The notes under the pieces were generated by a model. It was not told the origin of the DNA. It worked only from the letters and a program-made list of their open reading frames with translations, and searched no databases. A stretch of 64,000 bases of DNA from Knoellia koreensis (lineage in GTDB: Bacteria > Actinomycetota > Actinomycetes > Actinomycetales > Dermatophilaceae): the NCBI RefSeq assembly GCF_013041615.1, contig NZ_JABEPQ010000001.1, positions 248,001 to 312,000 on the forward strand, written 5' to 3'. The position numbers and the translations under genes are program-made. Every line of letters starts with the position of its first letter. Position 1 is the stretch's first letter. This document shows positions 42,541 to 55,833 of the stretch, one piece after another.

Positions 42541-43462
42541 GGACCCAGTCGAGGCTGCGGCGCATGACCGCGCCGAGCTCGTGCCCCTTCGGCGTGTAGT
42601 AGAGCACCCCGCCGACCGCCTGTTGCAGGGCGAACGCGCGACCTCGCAGCCACGCCGCGTCCGTGGCGCCCGTCGCCTCCCGGAACACCTGGCGGGCCCG
42701 GGGCGAGAGGATCGCCCACGCGGGCACGAGGTCGAGGGCGGCATCGCCGATCCCGGCACCGCCCCAGTCGATCACGGCGGTCAGCCGCCCATGACCGACG
42801 AGCACGTTGCCCGGGATCAGGTCACCGTGGACGAACCGGTCGGGCACGACCTCGTCCCCCGCGGCCTCCGCCGACTCGGCAGCGGAGCGGCGTACGGCCG
42901 CCACGTCCAGGAGCGCGGGGGCGTCCCACCGGTCGTCGGTGAGCCAGTCCTCGAGGTCGTCCAACAGCGGCAGGAGGGGACCCCCGCGCATGCCGGGCAC
43001 GCGGCTCGGGACGTCGACGCCGGTCACCGTGGCGAGCGCCCGGGACAGGCTCGCCAGGTCGTGGGCCAGCTCGTCCCCGTGCGAGTCGACCAGGTCGGCG
43101 CGCCTCGTCCACGCATCCTCGCCGTCGAGCCAGGTCAGCACCGCCCACTCGTGCGGGAAGTGCCGGCTCGGCGTGCCGGCATGCACCACGCCCGGCACCG
43201 CGACGGGAAGCTGGCCGGCCACTGCTGGAAGGAGGCGCAGCTCCGTGGCCAGGCTTCGCGCGGCCGAGTCCGTCCGAGGAAGCCGCACCAGCAGTGGCGC
43301 TGCGCCGGGAGGGTCGATCCGCCAGACCGCGTTGTCGCTGCCCGTCGTCAGGAGCTGGCGCGGCAGGAGGTCTGCCCACTGCGGGCACTGCTCGGCCAGC
43401 AGCGCGCGAACGACGTCCCGCGACGTGTCGGCCTCGTCGTCATGGATGCGTCCGCTCACCAT
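42527..43462 (-). CDS. Aminoglycoside phosphotransferase-fold kinase
   Basis: About 311 residues from ATG 43462. The protein-kinase-like APH fold is shown by the catalytic loop FVHGDLIPGNVLVGHG and the metal-binding IDWGGAGIGDAALDLVPAW, with the N-lobe reading LTTGSDNAVWRIDPPGAAPL and VRLPRTDSAA. Families of this kind phosphorylate antibiotics, sugars or choline-like alcohols; chromosomal copies such as this often have unknown housekeeping substrates, so resistance should not be assumed. GTG 43527 is an alternative start adding 22 residues. The gene ends within the palindrome shared with the glycosylase gene. Confidence 0.82.
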   Translation of the reverse strand: MVSGRIHDDEADTSRDVVRALLAEQCPQWADLLPRQLLTTGSDNAVWRIDPPGAAPLLVRLPRTDSAARSLATELRLLPAVAGQLPVAVPGVVHAGTPSRHFPHEWAVLTWLDGEDAWTRRADLVDSHGDELAHDLASLSRALATVTGVDVPSRVPGMRGGPLLPLLDDLEDWLTDDRWDAPALLDVAAVRRSAAESAEAAGDEVVPDRFVHGDLIPGNVLVGHGRLTAVIDWGGAGIGDAALDLVPAWAILSPRARQVFREATGATDAAWLRGRAFALQQAVGGVLYYTPKGHELGAVMRRSLDWVLSDR

Positions 43463-43604
43463 GGCATCCCATCGACCGCTGGTCGCCCTGTCCACCGAAT
43501 TGTCGTCGCCACGTGAACGCTCGCTCACTCGACCACGGCGATAGGGCAGGCTGTGCACGTGCCGCGACCACGCGGCATACCCACGACGAAGGAGCACCAC
43601 GACC

Positions 43605-44888
43605 GTGAGCAACGTTCTCGACGAGCTGCAGTGGCGGGGACTGGTGGCGCAGACCACCGACGAGTCCGCGCTGCGCAGGGCACTCGACGACGGACCGATC
43701 ACGGCCTATTGCGGGTTCGACCCGACGGCCCCGTCACTGCACTTCGGCAACCTCGTGCAGCTCGTCGTGCTGCGTCACCTCCAGCGCGCCGGGCACCGGG
43801 TCATCGCCCTCGTGGGCGGCTCGACCGGGCTCATCGGCGACCCACGACCGACGGCGGAACGGGTGCTCAAGACCAAGGAGCAGACGGCCGAGTGGGTGGC
43901 GAACATCCGCCGCCAGGTCGAGCCGTTCCTCGCGACGGACGGCGACAACCCGGCGGTCTTCGTCGACAACCTCGACTGGACGCAGGGCCTGTCCGCGCTG
44001 GACTTCCTGCGCGACGTCGGCAAGCACTTCCGCGTCAACCAGATGGTCAAGAAGGACGCGATCGCGGCGCGCCTCAACTCCGACGAGGGCATCTCCTACA
44101 CCGAGTTCAGCTACCAGCTGCTCCAGGGCCTGGACTACCTCGAGCTGTTCCGGCAGTACGGCTGCACGCTGCAGACCGGCGGCAACGACCAGTGGGGCAA
44201 CCTCACCGCCGGATCGGACCTCATCCACCGGGTCGAGGGGGAGTCGGTGCACCTGCTGACGACACCGCTGCTGACCGACAGCTCGGGGGAGAAGTTCGGC
44301 AAGTCCGCGGGCAACGCCATCTGGCTGTCGCCCGAGATGACGAGCCCGTACGCCTTCTACCAGTACTGGATCAACGTCGAGGATGCCTCGGTGATGACCC
44401 TCCTCAAGGTCTTCACCGACCGGTCGCAGGAGGAGATTGCTGCGCTCGAGACCTCACTTGCGGACAAGCCGTTCCTGCGCGAAGCGCAGAAGGCACTCGC
44501 CGCGGACGTGACGACCCTCGTCCACGGGGCCGAGGCGACCGCGGCCGTGCAGGCGGCCTCGGAGGCGCTGTTCGGCAAGGGCGACGTGGCGGGACTCGAC
44601 GAACGGACGCTGCTCGACGCGACCGCCGAGCTGCCGGGCGGTGAGGTCACCGTCGGGACGTCGGTCACCGACGCCCTCGTGGCGGTGGGTCTGGTGGAGT
44701 CCCGCAACGCGGCCCGGCGGGCGATCGGCGAGGGCGGGGCGTCGCTCAACAACGTCAAGCTCACCGACCCCGAGCAGGGGCTGGTCGACGGGGACTTCCT
44801 GCACGGGAAGGTCGCGCTCCTGCGGCGTGGGCGCAAGTCCCTGGCTGCGGCCCGACGTGGGGGAGGGACGGGCGACGGTATGCCGTGA
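43605..44888 (+). CDS. tyrS: Tyrosyl-tRNA synthetase
   Basis: 427 residues, class I synthetase of the TyrRS-S type. HIGH-like motif PSLHFGNLVQL near residue 45; tyrosine-binding stretch TEFSYQLLQGLDY and GGNDQWGN; KMSKS-like EKFGKSAGNAI near 230; C-terminal S4 RNA-binding domain (VESRNAARRAIGEGGASLNN) at about 360-415. GTG 43605 follows AAGGAG. No T-box leader is seen upstream. A terminator-like hairpin follows at 44933. The last codons, DGMP-stop, come from a GTATGCCG motif copy. Confidence 0.96.
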   Translation: MSNVLDELQWRGLVAQTTDESALRRALDDGPITAYCGFDPTAPSLHFGNLVQLVVLRHLQRAGHRVIALVGGSTGLIGDPRPTAERVLKTKEQTAEWVANIRRQVEPFLATDGDNPAVFVDNLDWTQGLSALDFLRDVGKHFRVNQMVKKDAIAARLNSDEGISYTEFSYQLLQGLDYLELFRQYGCTLQTGGNDQWGNLTAGSDLIHRVEGESVHLLTTPLLTDSSGEKFGKSAGNAIWLSPEMTSPYAFYQYWINVEDASVMTLLKVFTDRSQEEIAALETSLADKPFLREAQKALAADVTTLVHGAEATAAVQAASEALFGKGDVAGLDERTLLDATAELPGGEVTVGTSVTDALVAVGLVESRNAARRAIGEGGASLNNVKLTDPEQGLVDGDFLHGKVALLRRGRKSLAAARRGGGTGDGMP

Positions 44889-44932
44889 GCACCGCTTGCG
44901 CGGTTGGCGACCGTCTCGTGGTCGCCGCACCG

Positions 44933-44981
44933 ATCCGCTGGGATGTGGCCCCGCAGGCCGCTGACCAGCGGATTTGTGTTT
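44933..44981 (+). terminator. Terminator-like hairpin after tyrS
   Basis: ATCCGCTGG (44933-44941) pairs perfectly with CCAGCGGAT (44965-44973), with GGCC/GGCC inside, followed by the T-rich TTGTGTTT. The T-rich run is also the -35 of the first rRNA promoter. Confidence 0.6.
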
Positions 44982-45003
44982 CCCGGCGACGTCCGTCTAA
45001 TGT
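44974..45003 (+). promoter_or_regulatory. rrn promoter P1
   Basis: TTGTGT (44974-44979), 18 bases, TAATGT (44998-45003). Similar to housekeeping sigma-factor promoters of Actinobacteria; about 610 bases before the 16S gene. Confidence 0.5.
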
Positions 45004-45140
45004 TCTCGACGTCAGCCCGACAGGGAGGAACGGACACCACCGCACAGGGGTCACCCAGTGCGAAGCAGGCCGGTCCCGGAGGTTGGCTCCCCTCGATCAT
45101 CGAGAACACACCGATGTGACGCAGACCACCCTCACGGGGG

Positions 45141-45169
45141 TCGACGAAGTATTGGATCGATGCTAGAGT
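45141..45169 (+). promoter_or_regulatory. rrn promoter P2
   Basis: TCGACG (45141-45146), 17 bases, TAGAGT (45164-45169). Good spacing and a typical -10. Confidence 0.45.
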
Positions 45170-45252
45170 GGATGTCCCGCCACAGCGCCCCGGGTTCGCC
45201 CAGGGCCCGCACGACGCCCGACAGGGTGGTCAGGGCCGGTCCGAACCGGTGC

Positions 45253-45258
45253 TACAGT
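45253..45258 (+). promoter_or_regulatory. rrn promoter P3 -10 hexamer
   Basis: TACAGT lies in the same kind of context (GGTGCTACAGTGGGAC) as P2 (GATGCTAGAGTGGATG), suggesting a duplicated promoter unit; the -35 is poor. Confidence 0.4.
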
Positions 45259-45404
45259 GGGACACCTCGCAGAGAGCCAAGCGCGGCAAACCAGCGCTTC
45301 CGACAGGAAGCGGCAGGATTTGACGCCCAAGAGCGAAGCGAGTAAGTTAGAAGGGTTGCACCAGACGCCGACCGAAAGGTCAGCAGATGGTGCGCGTCCG
45401 AACC

Positions 45405-45429
45405 TTGAGAACTCAACAGCGTGTCAAAA
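45405..45429 (+). promoter_or_regulatory. rrn leader antitermination/processing element (boxA-like)
   Basis: TTGAGAACTCAACAGCGTG followed by TCAAAA is the sequence that precedes 16S genes in many Actinobacteria. A related copy, TTTTGAGAACTACACAG, lies in the 16S-23S spacer at 47456-47472. The rest of the 44889-45614 leader holds short hairpins, including CTAGCAATTGCTAG, and no gene. Confidence 0.55.
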
Positions 45430-45614
45430 ATCGATGCCAATAACCTCGTCTCGAGGTGAACGGCTCGCCGACCACAAGGTCGGGGAGGCAGTCATTTCGA
45501 ACGAAAATCCTTTGATTGACAACGATCATCTAGCAATTGCTAGTTGTTCGAGACTCAGTCAGTGAAACAACCCTTCACGGGTAAACGGTTTCGTGGCCAC
45601 TGGTCACGAGCTGA

Positions 45615-50605
<4,991 letters not shown>

Positions 50606-50678
50606 ATCACAAAGATGCTACGCGTCCACTGTGTGGTTCCCGAGATACGGTCGGGAACCCGATTGAAATCTCCATAGA

Positions 50679-50797
50679 GTTTCGGCTGTCATAGCGAGGG
50701 GGAAACGCCCGGCTCCATTCCGAACCCGGAAGCTAAGCCCCTCAGCGCCGATGGTACTGCACTGGTGACGGTGTGGGAGAGTAGGACGCAGCCGGAC
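50679..50797 (+). rRNA. rrf: 5S ribosomal RNA
   Basis: About 119 bases from GTTTCGGCTGTCATAGCGAG to GTAGGACGCAGCCGGAC; the ends pair to form helix I. The internal CCGAACCCGGAAGCTAAGCC is the conserved loop B/C region. Ends are approximate. Confidence 0.94.
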
Positions 50798-50805
50798 ATA
50801 CTTTC

Positions 50806-50840
50806 AAAAGGGCCATCCCATCGGGATGGCCCTTTTGCTT
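50806..50840 (+). terminator. rrn operon terminator
   Basis: AAAAGGGCCATCCC (50806-50819) and GGGATGGCCCTTTT (50823-50836) form a perfect 14-bp stem with a 3-base loop, followed by GCTTTG. Strong Rho-independent terminator nine bases after 5S. Confidence 0.92.
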
Positions 50841-50874
50841 TGTCCCCACCATGGCGGGGCCCGGGAAGGTCCGT

Positions 50875-50880
50875 AGACTG
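50875..50880 (+). promoter_or_regulatory. Candidate -10 hexamer TAGACT
   Basis: TAGACT is 33 bases before GTG 50914 and comes after the rrn terminator, so it is the likely promoter for the following cluster. Confidence 0.4.
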
Positions 50881-50913
50881 CCCGGGTCACCACAGCGCAG
50901 CAAGGAGTGTTTC

Positions 50914-51894
50914 GTGCCCGAGAACCAGTCCAGAGGTCGAGGCGGTCAGGGAGGTTCGGGTCCGCGTCGACCCAGCAGCGGTGGCCGAGGCGGCCAGGGC
51001 GGTGGTCAGGGGGCAGGCCGTGGCCGCGCCGGGGGGAGTGCACGCGGTTCGGGTGGTCGCGGGGAGTGGCCCGGTGCACGGGCCGGTGGCGCGCCGCGGG
51101 GTGACCGGGACCGTGATCGCGGACCCGGCACCTTCGACAACAGCGAACGACGCGGGGGACCGCGCCTGGCTCCGAAGAAGCCGAAGCTGCCCGAGCCCCG
51201 CATCGCCGAGGGAGTGACCGGCAAGGAGCTCGACCGGTCGGTCCACCAGCAGCTGCGCACCCTCAGCAAGGAGAACGCCGAAGGCGTCGCCCAGCACCTC
51301 GTGATGGTCGCCGCTCTCCTCGAGGCGGAGGACCTGCAGGGAGCGGAGGCGCATGCCGAGACCGCGGTCCGCCGCGCCGGGCGGGTGCCGGCTGCGCGGG
51401 AGGCGTTGGGGATGGTGGCCTACCGCAAGGGTGACTGGGCCCGGGCGCTCAGCGAGTTCCGGACCGTGCGCAGGCTGAGCGGCTCGTCGCACCTGCTGCC
51501 CCTGATGGTCGACGCCGAGCGCGGCCTCGGCCGTCCCGAGCGTGCGCTGGAGCTGGCGACCTCGCCGGAGGCCAAGACCCTCACGACCGAGGAGCGGGTC
51601 GAGCTCGCCATCGTCATTTCGGGCATCCGTAGGGACCTGGGCCAGCTCGACGCGTCGCTGCAGAGCCTGGAGATCCCCCAACTGGGTGGTTCCTCGCGCA
51701 AGCCGTGGTCGGCCCGGCTCTCCTACGCCTATGCGGAGGCCCTGTTGGCCCTGGGCCGTCGCGACGAGGCGCGGGACTGGTTCGCCAGGGCGGTCGCCGC
51801 CGACGAGGACCTTGAGACCGACGCCGCCGACCGGCTCGCCGAGCTCGACGGCGTGGTGCTCACCGACATCCTCGAAGGTGAGGACGAAGACTGA
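50914..51894 (+). CDS. TPR-like protein with an RGG-rich N-terminus
   Basis: 326 residues. The first about 80 are low-complexity Gly/Arg/Ser (SRGRGGQGGSGPRRPSSGGR, GGQGGGQGAGRGRAGGSARG), a composition typical of RNA-binding RGG tails. From about residue 100 on, helical hairpins of the tetratricopeptide type follow (EAHAETAVRRAGRVPAAREA, MVAYRKGDWARALSEFRTVR, and a last one with ARLSYAYAEALLALGRRDEA). No signal or membrane segment. GTG 50914 is seven bases after AAGGAG. Function unknown; the location directly after the rRNA operon makes an RNA or ribosome link tempting but unproven. Confidence 0.8.
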   Translation: MPENQSRGRGGQGGSGPRRPSSGGRGGQGGGQGAGRGRAGGSARGSGGRGEWPGARAGGAPRGDRDRDRGPGTFDNSERRGGPRLAPKKPKLPEPRIAEGVTGKELDRSVHQQLRTLSKENAEGVAQHLVMVAALLEAEDLQGAEAHAETAVRRAGRVPAAREALGMVAYRKGDWARALSEFRTVRRLSGSSHLLPLMVDAERGLGRPERALELATSPEAKTLTTEERVELAIVISGIRRDLGQLDASLQSLEIPQLGGSSRKPWSARLSYAYAEALLALGRRDEARDWFARAVAADEDLETDAADRLAELDGVVLTDILEGEDED

Positions 51895-51895
51895 G

Positions 51896-52909
51896 GTGAG
51901 CGCACTCGTCGACGCGTATGCCGGTGTGGTGTGCGACCTGGACGGCGTGGTCTACCGCGGTCCAACGGCCGTGGACCACGCGGTGGCGGCACTCTCCTCG
52001 GTCCAGGCCCGGGTCGTCTACGCGACGAACAACGCCTCGCGCCCTCCGCAAGAGGTCGCGGCACACCTCACCGACCTTGGCCTGTCCGTCACCGGCAACG
52101 ACGTCGTGACGAGCTCACAGGCCGGGGCCGGTGAGCTCGCGAAGCACCTGCCGTCCGGCGCGACCGTGCTCGGCGTCGGCGGGCCCGGTGTCCGAGAGGC
52201 GTTGCAGCACAGCGGGTTTCGTGTCCTGTCGGCCGATGACACACGTGACGACCCGACGGCCCGGGTGGGGGGCGTCCTCCAGGGGTACGGCACTACGGTG
52301 ACGGCCTCGGACCTGGCCGAGGCGGCATACGCCATCACGGCCGGAGCGGTCTGGGTAGCGACCAACACCGACCGCACCCTCCCCACACACCGTGGGACCG
52401 CCCCCGGCAACGGGAGCCTGGTCGCGGCCGTGCGCATGGCCGTCACCCGCGACCCGATCGTGGCCGGCAAGCCGGAGGCGCCGCTCTACCGCATGTGCGC
52501 CGACCGACTGGGACTACCGGCCCGCGAGGTCCTCGCCGTCGGTGACCGCCTCGACACGGACATCGCCGGTGCCGTCACCACCGGCATGGACTCGGTGCTC
52601 GTGCTGACCGGGGTCGACTCCGTCACCTCGACGGCTGTTGCGCCGGTGTCGATGCGGCCGACGTTCGTCGTGGAGGACCTGCGGGCGCTGGGGGAGGCGT
52701 ACGTCGGGGTGGAGACCGACTTCACCTGGTGGACGTGCGGTGGGGACCGGCGACGAGTGGTCGACGGCCGGTGGGACGTCGCAGCCGCGGGCGCACCGAT
52801 CGAGGCGGCGCGAGCCGGTCTGGCCTGCCTGCACGAGGGGGTCGACCACGGTGAGCTGACCCAGGAGCAGGCTCGCGCTCTCGCGCGCCAGCTCGACGTG
52901 TGGCAGTAG
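51896..52909 (+). CDS. HAD-superfamily IIA phosphatase (NagD/phosphoglycolate phosphatase-like)
   Basis: 337 residues. Catalytic Asp loop VVCDLDGVVYRGP at residues 10-22, motif II YATNNASRPP, motif III Lys in IVAGKPEAPLYRM and motif IV AVGDRLDTDIAGA. The class IIA cap sits between motifs II and III. Hydrolyses a small phosphate ester, possibly phosphoglycolate or a sugar phosphate. GTG 51896 begins two bases after the preceding stop, so it is likely co-transcribed. An open frame further upstream is antiframe to the TPR gene. Confidence 0.88.
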   Translation: MSALVDAYAGVVCDLDGVVYRGPTAVDHAVAALSSVQARVVYATNNASRPPQEVAAHLTDLGLSVTGNDVVTSSQAGAGELAKHLPSGATVLGVGGPGVREALQHSGFRVLSADDTRDDPTARVGGVLQGYGTTVTASDLAEAAYAITAGAVWVATNTDRTLPTHRGTAPGNGSLVAAVRMAVTRDPIVAGKPEAPLYRMCADRLGLPAREVLAVGDRLDTDIAGAVTTGMDSVLVLTGVDSVTSTAVAPVSMRPTFVVEDLRALGEAYVGVETDFTWWTCGGDRRRVVDGRWDVAAAGAPIEAARAGLACLHEGVDHGELTQEQARALARQLDVWQ

Positions 52910-52951
52910 CGTGGTGCGGGACGGGCGACCAGCGCCCCCAAGGAGGTCGTG

Positions 52952-53671
52952 ATGGCGTTCGAGTCGGTACGCAGCTACCTGCAGCTCGCGAGTGGGCTCG
53001 GTGAGATGACCCGGGCCCGGGCCATGGAGGCGGCGCAGGGAATCCTGTCGCTGCCGGGGGCCGACGAGGTCACCCGACGGGCGGTGCAGGCCTCGGCGCT
53101 GGCCGACCAGCTGCTCGAGGCGGCCCGCAGCAACCGGGACAGCCTCGTTGCGCTGGTGCAGAGCGAGGTGGAGACGGCCATCGCTCGCGCGGACGTGGCC
53201 CGCGTGGCCGACCTCGAGGCGGCCCGCACTGCCGTTGCCGCTGTGGCGCAGGAGGTGGCCGACCTGAGGGCCACGGTGCTCGCGACCGGCGCCGCCGCCG
53301 TGTCGAACGCCGCCCGGGCGGGACGCCCGCGTCCCACCTCGGGCGCGGTGACCACGCGGATGCCACTGACGGAGCAGGCTGCGACGGGCAACGGGGCTAC
53401 CGCAGGAGGCACGACGGCGCCGCCGCGCACCCGGGCGACCACGAAGGCCACTGCGAAGAAGGCCACGGCGAAGAAGAGCACGTCAGGCAAGGCCGCGGCC
53501 AGGAAGACTGCGGCAAAGAAGTCGGCTGTGGGTACGCGCAACAGCGCGGCCAAGAAGGCCACTGCGAAGAAGAGCACGGCGAAGAAGAGCGCGGCGAAGA
53601 ACGCTGCAGCCAAGAAGAGCAAGGCCAAGAGCACGACACGGAAGACCGCGGCAAAGAAGGCGAGCCAGTGA
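52952..53671 (+). CDS. Protein with a histone H1-like Lys/Ala tail
   Basis: 239 residues in two parts. Residues 1-125 are predicted helical (YLQLASGLGEMTRARAMEAA, ADQLLEAARSNRDSLVALVQ, EVADLRATVLATGAAAVSN), recalling phasin or polyhydroxyalkanoate-granule proteins. Residues 150-239 are almost only Lys, Ala, Thr, Ser and Arg in AKK repeats (TKATAKKATAKKSTSGKAAA, RKTAAKKSAVG), like histone H1 and mycobacterial HupB tails. It probably binds DNA or RNA through the tail. ATG 52952 follows AAGGAGGT; the GTG three bases earlier is an alternative. Coupled to an acidic protein by a four-base overlap. Confidence 0.72.
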   Translation: MAFESVRSYLQLASGLGEMTRARAMEAAQGILSLPGADEVTRRAVQASALADQLLEAARSNRDSLVALVQSEVETAIARADVARVADLEAARTAVAAVAQEVADLRATVLATGAAAVSNAARAGRPRPTSGAVTTRMPLTEQAATGNGATAGGTTAPPRTRATTKATAKKATAKKSTSGKAAARKTAAKKSAVGTRNSAAKKATAKKSTAKKSAAKNAAAKKSKAKSTTRKTAAKKASQ

Positions 53672-54042
53672 CCGAGCAGTACCCCGAACAGCAGGCCGAG
53701 CACGACTCCGTGGCGGACCGGGCGTCCGAGGACGAGTCGCAGCAGGCGGATGGTGCCGACGTGGTGGCTGGGAAGACCGGTATGCCGCAGGGCGAGCGGG
53801 ATCGCGTGGCCGACCAGGCGTCCGAGGACGAGCCGCAGCGGGAGAGCGGGTTCGATGCGGAAACCGGAACCACCCCGGACCCGCAGCGCGAGCCGGCACC
53901 GGAGACCGGTGACATCGTCATCGACTCAGCGCTGCGTGACCTGCAGTCGGCGCCGGCGGACGACCTCGACGCCCAGATCGCGGCGGGTCAGCAGGTCCAC
54001 CGGACCCTGCAGGCGCGCCTGTCCGACCTCGGCGGCGAGTGA
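53668..54042 (+). CDS. Small acidic protein with an internal repeat
   Basis: 124 residues, strongly acidic (rich in Glu, Asp, Gln). Two copies of a segment about 32 residues apart, VADRASEDESQ and VADQASEDEPQ, are also a DNA repeat (53710 and 53806 onward). The last 40 residues form a likely helix (DLDAQIAAGQQVHRTLQARL). GTG 53668 overlaps the histone-tail gene by four bases and its stop overlaps tlyA by four. Unrecognised family; opposite charge to its upstream neighbour. Confidence 0.65.
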   Translation: MTEQYPEQQAEHDSVADRASEDESQQADGADVVAGKTGMPQGERDRVADQASEDEPQRESGFDAETGTTPDPQREPAPETGDIVIDSALRDLQSAPADDLDAQIAAGQQVHRTLQARLSDLGGE

Positions 54043-54845
54043 GCGAGACGTCACGGCTCGACGTCGAGCTGGTTCGTCGCGGCCTGGCGCGGTCGCGCGG
54101 CCATGCCCGCAGCCTCGTCGAGGCCGGTGACGTCAGCGTCGACGGTGCCACTGCGACCAAGCCGTCCGCGCCGACCACAGCCGCCCAGGCTGTCCACGTG
54201 CGCGAGGAGGGGCCGCGCTGGGTGAGCCGCGCGGCATACAAGCTGGTGGGGGCGCTCGAGGCGTTCGGCCCCCGGGGGCTCAGCGTCCGCGGGCGCCGCG
54301 CGCTCGACGTTGGCGCGTCCACGGGAGGTTTCACCCAGGTGCTGCTGCACGAGGGTGCCACCCACGTCACCGCCCTCGACGTCGGCCACGACCAGCTCGT
54401 GCCCGAGGTGGCGCAGGACCCGCGGGTGACGGAGCGGTCCGGCACCACCGTGCGTGGCCTGACACCTGAGGAGCTCGGCGGCCGGGTGGAGCTGCTGGTG
54501 GCCGACCTCAGCTTCATCTCGCTGACGCTGGTGCTCGGCACCTTCCGTGACCTGGTCACCGACGATGCGGATCTGGTGGTGCTGGTCAAGCCGCAGTTCG
54601 AGGTCGGCCGGACCCGCTTGGGCAAGAACGGCATCGTGCGCGACCAGGGCGACCGCGCATGGGCGGTGACCGAGGTGGCGCGGGCGGCCATCGCGGCAGA
54701 CTTGCACCCGCACGGCCTGGTCGCCAGCCCCGTCGTGGGCACCGAGGGCAACGCGGAGTACCTCTTGTGGCTGACCCCCCGTGCCACCGGCGCGATGGGA
54801 TGGGAGGCTCTGGTGAGGGCAGCCGACGAGGTGACCGCCCCGTGA
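54039..54845 (+). CDS. tlyA: TlyA-family rRNA 2'-O-methyltransferase
   Basis: 268 residues. N-terminal S4 RNA-binding domain (RLDVELVRRGLARSRGHARS, then VEAGDVSVDG) and a C-terminal FtsJ-like Rossmann methyltransferase (SRAAYKLVGALEAFG, SAM motif LDVGASTGGFTQVLL, VADLSFISLTLVL, VVLVKPQFEVG). TlyA proteins methylate 2'-O of cytidines in 16S and 23S rRNA, and their loss gives capreomycin resistance in mycobacteria. GTG 54039 overlaps the acidic protein gene. nadK follows, as in mycobacteria (tlyA-ppnK-recN order). Confidence 0.92.
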   Translation: MSETSRLDVELVRRGLARSRGHARSLVEAGDVSVDGATATKPSAPTTAAQAVHVREEGPRWVSRAAYKLVGALEAFGPRGLSVRGRRALDVGASTGGFTQVLLHEGATHVTALDVGHDQLVPEVAQDPRVTERSGTTVRGLTPEELGGRVELLVADLSFISLTLVLGTFRDLVTDDADLVVLVKPQFEVGRTRLGKNGIVRDQGDRAWAVTEVARAAIAADLHPHGLVASPVVGTEGNAEYLLWLTPRATGAMGWEALVRAADEVTAP

Positions 54846-54852
54846 CCGCCTC

Positions 54853-55821
54853 ATGAGCACCACCACGAGCATCCAAGGGAGTCCCGTGAGCCCAGCCGAG
54901 CACCGCCGGGTCCTGCTCGTCGCGCACCCGCGGCGACCGGAGGCCGCGCACGTCGCGATCGACGTGGTCGACCAGCTCCGCGACGCCGGCATCGAGGTCG
55001 TCATGGCGCTCGACGAGGCGCAGGCGCTCGGGCTGGAGGGCCGTCCCGGCGTCGCCATCGCCGACGCCGACCACCCGGCCGCCGGGTGCGAGCTCGTCTG
55101 CGTGCTGGGCGGCGACGGCACCATCCTGCGCGGTGCCGAGGTGTCCCGCGGCAGCGACGCCCCGCTCCTCGGGGTCAACCTCGGGCACGTCGGCTTCCTC
55201 GCCGAGGCCGAGCGCGAGGACATCTCCGCCACCGTCGAGCACATCGTGAACCGCAGCTACACCGTGGAGGAGCGGATGACCCTCGAGGTCACCGCCCACG
55301 TCAACGGCGACCCGGTCTACCGGAGCTGGGCGCTCAACGAGGTCACGGTCGAGAAGGCCAACCGGGAACGGATGATCGAGGTGGTCGCCGAGATCGACGG
55401 CCGCCCGCTCACCACGTGGGGCTGCGACGGTGTCGTGGTCGCGACGCCGACCGGCTCCACGGCCTACGCGTTCTCCGCCGGTGGCCCCGTCGTGTGGCCG
55501 GACGTCGAGGCGCTGCTCATGGTGCCCATCAGCGCCCACGCGCTCTTCGCCCGCCCGCTGGTGGTCGGGCCGAACTCGCACCTCGCCCTCGAAGTGGTGC
55601 CCGACACCCTCGGCAGCGGGGCCTTGTGGTGCGACGGGCGGCGCGCCGTCGACCTGCCGCCGGGGGCCCGGATCGAGGTGGTCCGCTCCGGCACGCCCGT
55701 GCGGCTCGCCCGGCTGAGCACCAGCCCCTTCACCGACCGGCTGGTCGCGAAGTTCGACCTCAACATCCACGGCTGGCGCGGGCAGGCGCGTCGCGAAGGA
55801 CGGCCCGTCGGCCGCGCGTGA
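54853..55821 (+). CDS. nadK: NAD kinase
   Basis: 322 residues; phosphorylates NAD to NADP. Signature GGDGTILRGAEVSRGSDAPL with the GGDGT ATP/polyphosphate site near residue 88, LGVNLGHVGFLAEAE, the NE motif in WALNEVTVEKANRER and TPTGSTAYAFSAGGPVV. ATG 54853 is seven bases after the tlyA stop; an internal GTG at 54886 is an alternative start. Middle gene of the tlyA-nadK-recN set. Confidence 0.95.
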   Translation: MSTTTSIQGSPVSPAEHRRVLLVAHPRRPEAAHVAIDVVDQLRDAGIEVVMALDEAQALGLEGRPGVAIADADHPAAGCELVCVLGGDGTILRGAEVSRGSDAPLLGVNLGHVGFLAEAEREDISATVEHIVNRSYTVEERMTLEVTAHVNGDPVYRSWALNEVTVEKANRERMIEVVAEIDGRPLTTWGCDGVVVATPTGSTAYAFSAGGPVVWPDVEALLMVPISAHALFARPLVVGPNSHLALEVVPDTLGSGALWCDGRRAVDLPPGARIEVVRSGTPVRLARLSTSPFTDRLVAKFDLNIHGWRGQARREGRPVGRA

Positions 55822-55833
55822 GAGGCTGACCTC

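Noticed and set aside
42527-43462. Aminoglycoside resistance gene
   Set aside because: Only the general APH kinase fold is visible; there is no mobile-element context or specific similarity to known resistance enzymes that I can recognise.
43463-43604. T-box leader before tyrS (and before pheS)
   Set aside because: The leaders are too short and no AGGGTGGNACCGCG-type T-box sequence or specifier stem is present.
53400-53660. Lys-codon-rich repeats as a CRISPR or satellite array
   Set aside because: The repetition follows the AKK codon pattern of a histone-like tail, with irregular spacing and no spacers.
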